Source of the DNA: Bacteroidia bacterium
Lineage (GTDB): Bacteria; Bacteroidota; Bacteroidia; SpSt-205
DNA: 64,000 nt
NCBI GenBank assembly: GCA_026003215.1
Contig: BPGV01000001.1
Location: 1,451,729-1,515,728 of the forward strand
Direction of reading: 5' to 3'
In this document: piece by piece, positions 53,799 through 62,677 of the stretch
Layout: each line of letters begins with the position of its first letter
Position numbering within the stretch: position 1 is the first letter of the stretch
Notes under the pieces: model-generated
What the model saw: only the letters and a program-made list of their open reading frames with translations
The model's database searches: none
Told to the model about the DNA's origin: nothing
Position numbers and translations under genes: made by a program

Positions 53799-54656
53799 AT
53801 GAAAACCCTACTACACCTCACAGACTTTTCCGAGACCGCTCGGAATGCCTACGCGTATGCGATCGCGCTGGCGCGTCAGATGGGGGCCACACTTCATGTA
53901 GCCCATATCTATGACCGTCCTTATGCGAGCATAGCCTACCAGGGCGGCCTCTCGGCCGTAATAGATGCCGCTCTGGACCAGAAAATCCGAGAAGAGCTCA
54001 AAAAACTCCTTACCGAGTATAGCGCCGCTGTCCCCGCAGAAGGTGTGTCCATCCACCTGCACCTCTGGGGGGATGTGACCGTATGGCGACCGGCAGCGTA
54101 CCTGGACAAGGTGCCTGGTGCGGAGCTCATCGTAGTAGGCACGCGCGGTGCTACCAGTATTTGGCATGGAGGCCTTTTCGGTACCAATACGGCTCGCCTT
54201 ATCCGCCATAGTCCTATCCCTGTGCTGGCTATTCATCCCGGTAATGCCTATAAGCCCTTCCAAAAAGTACTCCTTCCCGTAGATATTTTTGACGAATCTA
54301 CACTTAGTGTGGTCCAAAGAACAATAGACTTTTTACAACCGTGGACCTCAGTTAAGCTCGTGCTATTGGTTGTAAATACCCCCTATGTCTTTTATGACAC
54401 CGCCTCCATAGAAAAGTTTATAGCTGAGCTGCGCGAAAAAGTGCATTACCCGAATATGGAGCTCAAAGTGTATAACGATATCTCTGTGGAAGAAGGGTTG
54501 CGTCAAGCGATGGAGAGTGAAAAAGCGGATTTGCTGGCAATGGGCACCCATGCTCGTAAGGGGTTAGCGCAGTTTCTCTTTGGGAGTATTACGGAGAATG
54601 TAGCCCAGCATTTGAGCTATCCCCTGTTGAGCTTCCCGCTGGCTTCTAAAGACTAA
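53799..54656 (+). CDS. Universal stress protein with two Usp domains
   Basis: A 285-residue cytosolic protein with two tandem Usp domains. The first begins KTLLHLTDFSETARNAYAYA and has VVGTRGATSIWHGGLFGTNTARLI (ATP-binding G-x2-G-x9-G-S/T type). The second begins QKVLLPVDIFDESTLSVV and has AMGTHARKGLAQFLFGSITENV. Double-domain Usp proteins are common in Bacteroidota. The ATG at 53799 lies 6 bases after a -7 box. The 3' end overlaps anmK on the other strand by 11 bases. Confidence 0.9.
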   Translation: MKTLLHLTDFSETARNAYAYAIALARQMGATLHVAHIYDRPYASIAYQGGLSAVIDAALDQKIREELKKLLTEYSAAVPAEGVSIHLHLWGDVTVWRPAAYLDKVPGAELIVVGTRGATSIWHGGLFGTNTARLIRHSPIPVLAIHPGNAYKPFQKVLLPVDIFDESTLSVVQRTIDFLQPWTSVKLVLLVVNTPYVFYDTASIEKFIAELREKVHYPNMELKVYNDISVEEGLRQAMESEKADLLAMGTHARKGLAQFLFGSITENVAQHLSYPLLSFPLASKD

Positions 54657-55722
54657 GGGTGCCGCTACTGTGAGAGCGGCTGGAGCCTGTCCATCGCTTG
54701 TATGTATTGGGCAGGCCCAGCCACCGCAGAAGCCCTAATAAACCAAATCCTATTGCTTCCCGATACAGAATGAGCGTTTGAGGCGCGGGTATGAAGGCGA
54801 TCCCCTGTGGAGCTACGCGCTCTGCCACAAGTTTGACGAGAAAAGTATTGAAGGCCCCTCCGCCAGTGAGTGTGTAGGTTTTGGCCCCTACAGTGGTGAG
54901 CGCACGGGCCAGCTGACGTACTATTACCTGTATCGCTGTATGAAGCTTATCCGCCGGAGAGGCTGGGTAGGAGAGAAAGGGCAAAATAAAGTCTTGCTGT
55001 ACTGTGAGATTATCCAGCGCTTTGGGTGGGGGGAGGTCAAAGAAAGGGAGGCTTTCTATTTTTTCAGCTAAGTCAGGGAGCTCCCGGCCCTGAGCCGCTA
55101 TTTGGCCGTCATCGTCGTAAGGTAGCGAGGGATCTACTTGGCGAGCTAAGGCATTGAGCAGCTGGTTACAGGGGGTGATATCGTAAGCGGTACCGGAAGG
55201 AAGGTGCGTGAGGTTGGCGATGCCGCCCAAGTTGATAAGGGTCTCATAGGTGGAGAAAAGGAGCTGGTCGGCGTTTGGGATAAGGGGGGCGCCCGTGCCT
55301 TCAGTAGCTATGTCTCGGGCGCGAAAGTGCGTTACTATGGGTAACCCTGCCAGAACCCGGAACCGCTCACTGTCTCCCAGGCTCCAAGTGAGGCCCGCCC
55401 TCGGCTCATGAAAAACATTATGGGGATGCCAAGCGATAAGGTCACACGCGTAGGGGGCAATAAAGCGCCGTACGCATGCGGCAGTCCAGTCGGTATAAAT
55501 GATGCTTAGGTGGAGAAGGTCTTCGGGCGTTTGGGCAGAAAGGGGGCGCTGGAGTTTCTCTTGGAGGGAAGGGGGGTAGGGCCATTCTTCACCGGCTAAG
55601 AGCTCGTAGGTCCAATCGGTGCTGGGGCTTTGCCCGTAGCGGATAAGCGCGGCGGTGACCCCATCGGCAGAACTGCCCGCCATCAGCGAGAGCACTCTAT
55701 ACGTGGTGTAGTACCCGCTCAT
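54646..55722 (-). CDS. anmK: Anhydro-N-acetylmuramic acid kinase
   Basis: Cytosolic kinase that opens and phosphorylates 1,6-anhydro-MurNAc released during peptidoglycan turnover. The 358-residue protein begins SLMAGSSADGVTAALI (the usual GLMSGTSLDG motif with changes), and has WHPHNVFHEPRAG, INLGGIANLTHLP, the ATP-site IAAQGRELP and TGGGAFNTFLV. The ATG at 55722 lies inside the end of the upstream GT4 gene (26-base overlap). Confidence 0.93.
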   Translation of the reverse strand: MSGYYTTYRVLSLMAGSSADGVTAALIRYGQSPSTDWTYELLAGEEWPYPPSLQEKLQRPLSAQTPEDLLHLSIIYTDWTAACVRRFIAPYACDLIAWHPHNVFHEPRAGLTWSLGDSERFRVLAGLPIVTHFRARDIATEGTGAPLIPNADQLLFSTYETLINLGGIANLTHLPSGTAYDITPCNQLLNALARQVDPSLPYDDDGQIAAQGRELPDLAEKIESLPFFDLPPPKALDNLTVQQDFILPFLSYPASPADKLHTAIQVIVRQLARALTTVGAKTYTLTGGGAFNTFLVKLVAERVAPQGIAFIPAPQTLILYREAIGFGLLGLLRWLGLPNTYKRWTGSSRSHSSGTLSL

Positions 55723-56872
55723 AAAAGGCCTTCAAGCGCGGGAGGAGCTGCCGACGGTCATAGTGGGTTTCTGCCAGCTCACGAGCTGCAGAGCCCATCT
55801 TTGCCCGCAGGGAAGCATCGGTATACAGCAGCGAAAGCTTCTCCAAGAAGGCTTCCGGGGTTTCTGCCAAGAAAAGGTGTAGCTCTGGGGTAAATACCAA
55901 GCTTTCTGCAGCGATAGGCGTTGCTACTATGGCCCGCCCCATAGCGAAGCCTTCTATGATTTTTATGCGGATGCCGCTTCCGGAAAAGAGCGGCGCTATC
56001 AGGATTTCATGTTCCTGCATAAAAGCCTTGGCATCCGCTACTTCGCCTAAAATGTGGGTGTGCGCGTCGGCGTACCTGTAGAGCCAGCGGGGGCAGTTTC
56101 GGCCGGCTACGGAGAGGGTAGCCTGGGGGTGTCGTCGCCGAAAAGCCGGCCACACTTTTTCTAAAAACCACACGATGCCCTCTTGGTTGGGAAGCCAGTC
56201 TAAGCCCCCAATAAAGCCTATTTTGGGGTGCGCCCTCCCCAGCGGAGGAGCGGGATACTGTTCTACCGCTACCCCAAAGGGGAATAGCTCCATAGGCCCG
56301 GCATACCCTACATTTTTAGCCCATTCGGCTTCTTTGGGCGAGATGGGAAGGAGTCCTGCATACGCAAAGAGCGCGTCGCACTCGTAGCGGCGAATGCGTT
56401 TGGCTTGGAGAGATAAATAGATGTTCAGGGGGAAGCGCTGCTCCCCAGCATGACGCTCCCATATCTGCCACTCAATATTGTGGAGGCGATATACGGCGGG
56501 GATACTCAGCCCTTGAATATAGGGCGTGAGATAGGGGCTCTCCACTTGGATAAGGTCGGGTTGGAAGGTCTCTATAAGGTGGTTGAGGGCTTTTTGGTAG
56601 GCGGTGGAACGAAACCGCTCTACGTGATAAGGCAGCCGAGTGAACAGGTTTTTGGTAGCACCCCAAGGGGTAGGGCGTGTATCCACCGGGACCGCGGTAA
56701 AAGGTACGGGAGTGGGATAGGTGGGGTGAAAGGGGTGTTTATAGGTGCTCATGGTGAGGCCGTAAGCTGGCCAGCCGGCCTCAACCCAGAGTTCTACGGT
56801 GCAAGCGGTGGCTATGGCGCCGCCGTCTTTGGGGGGATAGGGCGGCTTAGGGGTGAGCTGCAGGAGCCGCAC
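55697..56872 (-). CDS. GT4-type glycosyltransferase
   Basis: A 391-residue GT-B enzyme with a nucleotide-sugar donor. The N-terminal half starts LLQLTPKPPYPPKDGGAIA and the donor half has KIGFIGGLDWLPNQEGI, AGRNCP and the E-x7-E segment EILIAPLFSGSGIRIKIIEGFAMG. Donor and acceptor are unknown. The GTG start overlaps the upstream stop as TAGTG. It lies between a PspA-type operon and anmK on the minus strand. Confidence 0.87.
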   Translation of the reverse strand: MRLLQLTPKPPYPPKDGGAIATACTVELWVEAGWPAYGLTMSTYKHPFHPTYPTPVPFTAVPVDTRPTPWGATKNLFTRLPYHVERFRSTAYQKALNHLIETFQPDLIQVESPYLTPYIQGLSIPAVYRLHNIEWQIWERHAGEQRFPLNIYLSLQAKRIRRYECDALFAYAGLLPISPKEAEWAKNVGYAGPMELFPFGVAVEQYPAPPLGRAHPKIGFIGGLDWLPNQEGIVWFLEKVWPAFRRRHPQATLSVAGRNCPRWLYRYADAHTHILGEVADAKAFMQEHEILIAPLFSGSGIRIKIIEGFAMGRAIVATPIAAESLVFTPELHLFLAETPEAFLEKLSLLYTDASLRAKMGSAARELAETHYDRRQLLPRLKAFYERVLHHV

Positions 56873-57153
56873 TATAAGAGGGTCTTCTCCGCAGGAGGAG
56901 GATTATCGGAGCTATCGTTAGGGGGTGGCGGGGCCGGCGGCAGCGAAGCTTGGGGCGTCTCCGGGAGCTGAGAGGACTCCAAGGAAGGTTCTATGCCTAA
57001 ACTGCGCAAAGAAGCTTCCATTTGCTGGAGGTGCCACTGCGCTTGTAGCCGCAGCCGGGCCTGGCGTAGCTTTTCTTGTAACTCTTTGCGCTCCCTCAGC
57101 TCTCTTTTGTAGAACTCTTTCAGCTCTTCATACTCTTCTGGCGAGTAAGGCAT
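56872..57153 (-). CDS. Small coiled-coil protein
   Basis: A 93-residue protein: a charged helical half (residues 1-50, EEYEELKEFYKRELRERKEL) and a proline- and serine-rich tail. I do not recognise a family. It lies between pspA (2-base gap) and the GT4 gene (1-base overlap), so it is part of the same transcript. It may bind the PspA polymer. Confidence 0.6.
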   Translation of the reverse strand: MPYSPEEYEELKEFYKRELRERKELQEKLRQARLRLQAQWHLQQMEASLRSLGIEPSLESSQLPETPQASLPPAPPPPNDSSDNPPPAEKTLL

Positions 57154-57155
57154 GG

Positions 57156-57890
57156 TTATAAAAGAGGTTCTTTGCCTTCTTTTTCGGAGCGAGGTGGGTC
57201 GGAGGGGGCAGAGGCGGCTTCGCTAAGTCCCAGCTCCGCTTTAAGCCGAGCGAGGGATTCTTTGGCTTGGATGCGTTCCATCTCCTCGTCTATTTTGAGG
57301 CGCGAGGTATCCACGCTTTCTATGGCGAGCTCTAAACGGGCTTCGTATTGGGCGGATTTTTCTTGGAGCCGTTTGACCATCTCGTCGTGGGTTTGGTCTA
57401 TGCCCCCTACTTCAAATTGCTCAAAAGCCTCAGCAATCTTGGCTTGCCATTTAGCGCGTTCGTACTGCTGGAGGGCGGCTCGCGCTTCTTGTATCTTACG
57501 CTCGCGCTCCCGCATGAAAAGCTTTTTAACCTCCAAAGCTTTTTCATAGGCTTTTTTGGCCGAGTCTAACTCGGCTTGGGTCTGGGCTATACTTTGTTTG
57601 AGCTTTTCTATGCGGAGGGCGTATTGCTCTGCCAAATCCTCGCGGTTTTGGTTTAAGGCGGCCTTGACTCGGGCGACGAGTTCGTTGTATTCCTTTTGGT
57701 ATTTGTCCAACTCTTTTTCCAGGAGGGTGACGGTGGCTTTGACGGAGGCGATATGTTCATTCATTTTAGGCACCTGCTCATTGAGCTCCCGGATGTTTTG
57801 CTCCAGGATAAGCCTGGGGTCTTCTATGGTTTCTACAGCTTTGCCGAGCAGGGCTCTAATAGCGCGCTTAAAGCGTTTCCACAGGGACAT
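57156..57890 (-). CDS. pspA: PspA/IM30-family membrane-stress protein
   Basis: A 244-residue, almost entirely helical ESCRT-III-like protein that coats and protects damaged inner membrane. The N-terminal amphipathic helix MSLWKRFKRAIRALLG and the following EDPRLILEQNIRELNEQV are typical, as is the long coiled coil. A C-terminal acidic tail is present. Its start lies inside fbp (23-base overlap). No PspF/PspC regulators are present. Confidence 0.93.
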   Translation of the reverse strand: MSLWKRFKRAIRALLGKAVETIEDPRLILEQNIRELNEQVPKMNEHIASVKATVTLLEKELDKYQKEYNELVARVKAALNQNREDLAEQYALRIEKLKQSIAQTQAELDSAKKAYEKALEVKKLFMRERERKIQEARAALQQYERAKWQAKIAEAFEQFEVGGIDQTHDEMVKRLQEKSAQYEARLELAIESVDTSRLKIDEEMERIQAKESLARLKAELGLSEAASAPSDPPRSEKEGKEPLL

Positions 57891-58869
57891 TTTCAGAGAG
57901 GAATGTGGTTATGCGGTTTATTTCTTCTGCGGGACCGAGGAAGAGGGGCACCCGCTGATGGATGTTCTGGGCGGGTAGGTCCAGGATAGGCTTTTGTCCG
58001 TCGGTGGCTTTTCCGCCGGCTTGTTCTGTAAGCCAGGCCATGGGGTAGGCTTCGTACAGGAGACGAAGTTTGCCTTCGGGTTTCTTGACCGTGCCGGGAT
58101 ACATGAAGAGCCCCCCCTTGAGGAGGTTCCGATGAAAATCCGCCACCAGCGACCCCACATACCGGAGCGACTGCGGCTTAGCTGCAGTACGATTACGGGC
58201 ATGAAGGTCTTGTACATACCGCTGGAGGCCTGGGGCCCACTCATGCAGCTGATTGTCGTTAAAGGAATAGAATGCGCACTGAGCGGGCATCTGTACCTGC
58301 GGGTAGGTGAGCAAGAACTCTCCCGCCGCCGGCTCTAAGGTGAAGCCATGTACCCCCTGCCCCGTCGTATAAAAAAGAAGCGTGCTGGTGCCATACAAAA
58401 CATACCCTGCGGCGACTTGGGCGCGGCCCCCTTGAAGGAAGTCCCGCGCTTCGCAAGGACTTCCTACGGGGCTGACACGCCGATAAATAGAGAAAATAGT
58501 ACCCACGGGCACGCCCACATCTATATTAGAGGAGCCATCCAGCGGATCAAATAGCACCACATATTTGCCGTGGGGGTTGGTAGCGATGAAGTGCTCTTCT
58601 TCTTCGGAGGCCAGGCCAGCGACATGGGGATTTTGCGAAAAGAGACGAATAAAGAGGGTATTGGCCAGGTGGTCCAGTTTTTGTACCGATTCGCCTTGGA
58701 TGTTGGTCAGGCCCAGCTCGCCCAGGAGGCCTGTAAGGGACGCTCGCCGCAGGTAAAAGCTAATCAACTTAGCCCCTAAGCTTAGGTCTCGCAATATTTT
58801 AGAAAAAGCTCCACTGGCCCCTTCAAACTCTTGCTGCTTATCTACGATAAACTGCTCAAGCGTAACCAT
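57868..58869 (-). CDS. fbp: Fructose-1,6-bisphosphatase, class I
   Basis: Gluconeogenic enzyme that removes the 1-phosphate of fructose 1,6-bisphosphate. The 333-residue protein has the metal-site motif VLFDPLDGSSNIDVGV, the substrate loop KLRLLYEAYPMAWLTEQAGGKA and the downstream VGTIFSIYRR. The ATG at 58869 lies 3 bases after the 3' end of the tRNA-Ser gene, so processing of the tRNA would leave a message with almost no leader. It heads the fbp-pspA-GT4-anmK unit. Confidence 0.96.
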   Translation of the reverse strand: MVTLEQFIVDKQQEFEGASGAFSKILRDLSLGAKLISFYLRRASLTGLLGELGLTNIQGESVQKLDHLANTLFIRLFSQNPHVAGLASEEEEHFIATNPHGKYVVLFDPLDGSSNIDVGVPVGTIFSIYRRVSPVGSPCEARDFLQGGRAQVAAGYVLYGTSTLLFYTTGQGVHGFTLEPAAGEFLLTYPQVQMPAQCAFYSFNDNQLHEWAPGLQRYVQDLHARNRTAAKPQSLRYVGSLVADFHRNLLKGGLFMYPGTVKKPEGKLRLLYEAYPMAWLTEQAGGKATDGQKPILDLPAQNIHQRVPLFLGPAEEINRITTFLSENVPVETL

Positions 58870-58872
58870 TTG

Positions 58873-58960
58873 CGGAGAGAGAGGGATTCGAACCCCCGAG
58901 CCCGCAAAGCGGGCTACCTGATTTCAAGTCAGGCCCGTTCGACCACTCCGGCATCTCTCC
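58873..58960 (-). tRNA. tRNA-Ser (anticodon TGA)
   Basis: An 88-base class II tRNA read on the minus strand. Acceptor GGAGAGA/TCTCTCC, anticodon stem CCTGA/TCAGG with loop CTTGAAA (anticodon TGA, for TCA codons), long variable arm with AGCCCGC/GCGGGCT, T loop TTCGAAT, discriminator G. CCA is not encoded. It lies directly upstream of fbp on the same strand. Confidence 0.95.
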
Positions 58961-58964
58961 GCCC

Positions 58965-58972
58965 CAAAAATA
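58965..58972 (-). promoter_or_regulatory. -7 box TATTTTTG of tRNA-Ser
   Basis: Exact consensus ending 4 bases before the 5' end of tRNA-Ser, so transcription should start at the mature tRNA end or next to it. It would drive the whole tRNA-fbp-pspA-GT4-anmK unit. Confidence 0.6.
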
Positions 58973-59017
58973 CGCAAAAGTGGCTTTTCTCGGATAGGCA
59001 TAGTGTCCCAAAACCTG

Positions 59018-59025
59018 TACCTTTG
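59018..59025 (+). promoter_or_regulatory. -7 box TACCTTTG of porV
   Basis: Exact consensus, 24 bases before the ATG at 59050, diverging from the tRNA-Ser promoter. Confidence 0.55.
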
Positions 59026-59049
59026 TCCAGCGGAGTTCGCTATTTCCTT

Positions 59050-60171
59050 ATGCGAGTGAAAGGCGGTGTAGCCCTTGTGGCCCTGGTAGGCCTGGTGTGG
59101 GCGCAAGCCCAATCCACCCCTTCTGGACAGATCCGGGCGATTACGACAGCAGTACCCTTTTTACTTATCTGTCCGGATGCACGCAGCGGTGGGTTGGCTG
59201 AGACTGGCGTGGCCTTGCCTCCCAGCATGTACAGTATGCACTGGAATGTAGGGGCGCTCGCCCTCATGCAAGAACGCATGGGGATAGCGTTCTCTTACAC
59301 CCCGTGGCTGCGGGCTTTAGGAATCGGCGATATAAACCACCTGTATCTGCCGTGGGCCTGGAATATCAGCGAAAAAGCCGGTGCCGTTGGAGCCTCTTTG
59401 ACCTTTTTTAGCTTGGGGAAGATAGAGTTTACCGATAATGCGGGTATAAAAACAGGCGAATACGACGCCAATGAGTTTGCTATCTCTACAGGGTATAGCC
59501 ATGTCATCACGGGTAATCTCTCCGCGGGGGTAGCCCTCAAGTACATCCAAAGTAACCTCACCGGGGCTACCACTGTGGGGGGGATTACCACGCAGCCTGG
59601 GCGGTCTGTCGCAGGAGATATGGGCGTGTATTACCAAAAAGATGTCACGCTTAAAGTCAAGCCGCAGCCGCTCCCTTTGACTATCCGATGGGGGGTACAT
59701 GTCAGTAACATAGGGGCTAAAATGGCGTATACTACCTCCGGGCAAAGGGATTTTCTTCCGGGAAATCTTCGTGTGGGGTACGCGCTTACTTTGAAACTCG
59801 ATGAGTTCAATAGTTTTTCGCTGGCGAACGATTACAATAAGCTTTTGGTGCCTTCTGCAGGGGGTGCAGCGCAGGTAGCTTTGCTGGAAGGGATGTTTAA
59901 GAGCTTTGCCGATGCCCCCGGGGGCTGGCGGGAGGAGCTGTCGGAAGTGTATTGGAGCATCGGGGCAGAGTATGACTACAATCGCATTTTCCGGGTTCGA
60001 GCGGGCTTTTTCTACGAAGACCCCATGAAGGGCAATCGGCGTTTTATCACATTAGGCGCCGGGCTTACTTTCCGTCAAATAGGCTTAGATGTAGCCTACC
60101 TCAACTCCCTCATCCAAAACCACCCGTTACAAAACACCCTGCGTTTTAGCCTGTATTACCTTTGGAGGTAA
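59050..60171 (+). CDS. porV: PorV-like T9SS outer-membrane protein
   Basis: A 373-residue outer-membrane barrel that takes T9SS cargo from the translocon and passes it to the sortase. It has a signal peptide (MRVKGGVALVALVGLVWAQ), the family signature PFLLICPDARSGGLAETGVA near residue 35, SMHWNVGALA, and a long barrel ending NTLRFSLYYLWR. Together with the two cargo-like proteins in this window it indicates a working T9SS. A longer frame from 58831 would run through the tRNA and is rejected. Confidence 0.88.
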   Translation: MRVKGGVALVALVGLVWAQAQSTPSGQIRAITTAVPFLLICPDARSGGLAETGVALPPSMYSMHWNVGALALMQERMGIAFSYTPWLRALGIGDINHLYLPWAWNISEKAGAVGASLTFFSLGKIEFTDNAGIKTGEYDANEFAISTGYSHVITGNLSAGVALKYIQSNLTGATTVGGITTQPGRSVAGDMGVYYQKDVTLKVKPQPLPLTIRWGVHVSNIGAKMAYTTSGQRDFLPGNLRVGYALTLKLDEFNSFSLANDYNKLLVPSAGGAAQVALLEGMFKSFADAPGGWREELSEVYWSIGAEYDYNRIFRVRAGFFYEDPMKGNRRFITLGAGLTFRQIGLDVAYLNSLIQNHPLQNTLRFSLYYLWR

Positions 60172-60207
60172 GTTTTTGGCATAATGTTTGCGCAATGCTG
60201 AGCTGAA

Positions 60208-60870
60208 ATGCGCACACTTACGATAGTGCCAGTACTGGTAGCCGGTGCCTTGATGGCTCAATCCCATGCGGGTTGGGGCGGTGCTGGCTGGTTTCATGTA
60301 GGCTATGGGGCTTTTAGTGGATTTGGCCCTTTTAGAGAGGCTTTGAAGGCTTCGCGGTTAGATTATCCTGCCTCTACAGGCGCTCTCCTACTGGGAGGGG
60401 GCGGAGGAGCTTACTTAGGTCGGGTCTTTGTCGGTGGGAAAGGAGAGGGCTTTCTGGGAAGCCGTCTGGGTGGCGGTATGGGGCTATTTACCTTGGGATT
60501 TTTCTGGCGTTTCCGCGATAAGCTGGTGGTTTATCCTGCGGTCGGGGTAGGGGGCGCTGGCTATTCCCTCCAGGTGAGTGGGCACCCCTCGGAAGCTTCT
60601 TTTGCGCAGGCGATAGATACTACGGGAGGCCTTCCTCCCAGGAGCTTTTCTATCGGTGGACTTGTCGGAGAGGCCAGCGTGACACTCCAATACTTCACTT
60701 CCAAAGGCCTACTCCTGGGCTTACAACTGGGCTATCTACGGGGCCTGGGCTCTGAAAATGGATGGTCTGCAGCCGGTATTACCTTGAAAAACGGTCCCTC
60801 GGTGACGCCCCAGGCCTTCTCTGTGCGCTTGCTGGTAGGGGGCGGCGGCCTTAGCCAAAGAGGCGAGTAA
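60208..60870 (+). CDS. Exported glycine-rich protein of unknown function
   Basis: A 220-residue protein with a signal peptide (MRTLTIVPVLVAGALMAQ) and alternating hydrophobic/glycine strands (LLLGGGGGAYLG, VYPAVGVGGAGYSLQV), which suggest a small beta-barrel or beta-sandwich. I do not recognise a family. It lies between porV and the DUF4397 gene, so a link to surface proteins is possible. Confidence 0.65.
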   Translation: MRTLTIVPVLVAGALMAQSHAGWGGAGWFHVGYGAFSGFGPFREALKASRLDYPASTGALLLGGGGGAYLGRVFVGGKGEGFLGSRLGGGMGLFTLGFFWRFRDKLVVYPAVGVGGAGYSLQVSGHPSEASFAQAIDTTGGLPPRSFSIGGLVGEASVTLQYFTSKGLLLGLQLGYLRGLGSENGWSAAGITLKNGPSVTPQAFSVRLLVGGGGLSQRGE

Positions 60871-60908
60871 CTCCCTCGCAAACCCCTACAATTGTTTTAT
60901 TTTGCGGT

Positions 60909-62648
60909 ATGGCTGCCGCAAGAAAGCTACTTTTAGTCGGCTTGCTGGCCTTAGGATGGGCGCAAAATGCCTATGTGCAGCTCATCCATGCCGTAGCTGA
61001 TGTCGTAGGTGTGAGTTTCCCCTACGTGCTGGATAGCGTAGATATCTATCTCTCTACCGATGGGGGGACCACGTGGACTCTGGCCGTACCAGACTTTAAG
61101 TTTCGGCAGGCGACCCCTTATACCCCTGTCCCGGCAAACTCCACCTCTAACATAGCCGGCGTAGCCCCGGGTAACTCCACAGGACCAGGAGATATCCTCC
61201 TGCAGTATACCTTGCCGACGCTTGCGCCTGGGAGTTATAATGTGGCTATGATTGCTGGGACAATAAACTTTTTTTCAGGAACTGCAGATGTATCTATTTA
61301 CTATTATCAGAATGCACGCAATATACCCCAAAACCCCAGTTATTTTGAGTTTATTCTGTTTCATGGGGCAGCGGATGTAGGCACGGTAGGGGCTTATTTA
61401 GCTTGGGATAGACCGCTGGCGGCTTCTGCCTATCAGCCAGATGTTACGCTCCCTCAATATGCGTATTCCTCCTCTTATCTGGGGATTGCACCCGATAATT
61501 TTCTTGTGTTAGATACGAATACGGCAAACCCCAATGACATTTTCCCCATAGGTTTTGCGATACCTTCTGGCTATGTAGGGCAGGCGGGGGTGATTTTTGC
61601 CTCGGGCTATGTCAATACCCCTGACCCCCAAAAGGCCTTTGCTTTGCATCTTGCGCTGGGAAATGGCACGGTTATTCCCTTAGGTTCGCGGGAAGTGCGG
61701 CGTATCCAGCTCCTCCATAATGCGGCAGACCCTGCCTTAGCCCAGGTAGATATTCATCTGGGGAGTGTAGGCGCTAATCCAATCCAGTTGGACTTTCGGC
61801 AAGCCACCCCTACCTTCTTTGTAGACGGGCCTGCGGGATCTCCTGTCACGTTGGTCTTTACCGGGCGGGGCCAATCCACTCCCTTGGCCACGACGAATCT
61901 CTCACTTCCGCCCGCAGGAACGAATGCGGCTGTGATAGCCGAAGGAGTGCTCAACCCCACCGCCTTTGCAGCTAATCCCAATAATATCCCCACCGATTTT
62001 GGATTAGTGGCCTTTACTGGGGTAGAGGGATGGGCCCCTTCAGGAAGTTTCAAGGTAATCCCCTTCCATGGGGTTACGGATGCGCCGGCGGTAGACTTGT
62101 ATAGTGGGAGTACGTCTCTGGCGACCAACTTGCGGTATAAAGACAGAGGCTCTCTCCTTACCCTCCCAGCTAATACAGCTGCTACCATAGAAGTTCGCCC
62201 GGCGGGGCAGAGCACGGCGTTAGTGACTTATACGTTGTCTGCTGCGCAGGCTCGGGATGGAGAGGGAAGTATTGTATTTGCGAGTGGCTTCCTCAATCCC
62301 TCGGCAAACCAAAATGGCCCTGCTTTTGGGCTGTATGTGGTGTATCCTGATGGAGAGGTGCAACCGCTCAGTACGGCTACTACCACTTTGGCAAAGCTTA
62401 ACCAACCGTTCGTACAGCTTAGCGAGAATCCCTCACCCGGAGGCGAGTGGGCCCTCACGGTCAGTGCCGCTACTGCGGGAACCCTCCCTTATGAGGTGAG
62501 TACGCTCTCTGGCCAGATTGTCCGGCAAGGGGAATGGACTCTTCCGGGCCCAGGTACCTGGGGTTATACTTTGGCGCTCCCTGAGCTGCCCAGTGGCGTG
62601 TACCTCCTCCAAGTAGGAAGCCAAACCTTCCGCCTCGTGCGCTTCTGA
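60909..62648 (+). CDS. DUF4397-repeat protein with T9SS C-terminal domain
   Basis: A 579-residue surface or secreted protein. After a signal peptide (residues 1-19) come several DUF4397-type beta units; recurring elements include VQLIHAVADVVG, FILFHGAADVGTV, RIQLLHNAADPALAQVDIHLG and VIPFHGVTDAPAVDLYSG, so there are about four. The last 75 residues (NPSPGGEWALTVSA to SGVYLLQVGSQTFRLVRF) look like a type A T9SS sorting domain. DUF4397 domains are beta-sandwiches of unclear function, often in surface adhesins. A hairpin terminator follows. Confidence 0.82.
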   Translation: MAAARKLLLVGLLALGWAQNAYVQLIHAVADVVGVSFPYVLDSVDIYLSTDGGTTWTLAVPDFKFRQATPYTPVPANSTSNIAGVAPGNSTGPGDILLQYTLPTLAPGSYNVAMIAGTINFFSGTADVSIYYYQNARNIPQNPSYFEFILFHGAADVGTVGAYLAWDRPLAASAYQPDVTLPQYAYSSSYLGIAPDNFLVLDTNTANPNDIFPIGFAIPSGYVGQAGVIFASGYVNTPDPQKAFALHLALGNGTVIPLGSREVRRIQLLHNAADPALAQVDIHLGSVGANPIQLDFRQATPTFFVDGPAGSPVTLVFTGRGQSTPLATTNLSLPPAGTNAAVIAEGVLNPTAFAANPNNIPTDFGLVAFTGVEGWAPSGSFKVIPFHGVTDAPAVDLYSGSTSLATNLRYKDRGSLLTLPANTAATIEVRPAGQSTALVTYTLSAAQARDGEGSIVFASGFLNPSANQNGPAFGLYVVYPDGEVQPLSTATTTLAKLNQPFVQLSENPSPGGEWALTVSAATAGTLPYEVSTLSGQIVRQGEWTLPGPGTWGYTLALPELPSGVYLLQVGSQTFRLVRF

Positions 62649-62677
62649 GAAAGTGAATCGGTCGTTTGGAGCGATAA

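Noticed and set aside
58831..59049. Longer start for the PorV-like protein
   Set aside because: The extension crosses the tRNA-Ser gene and the promoter box; a clear signal peptide begins at 59050.
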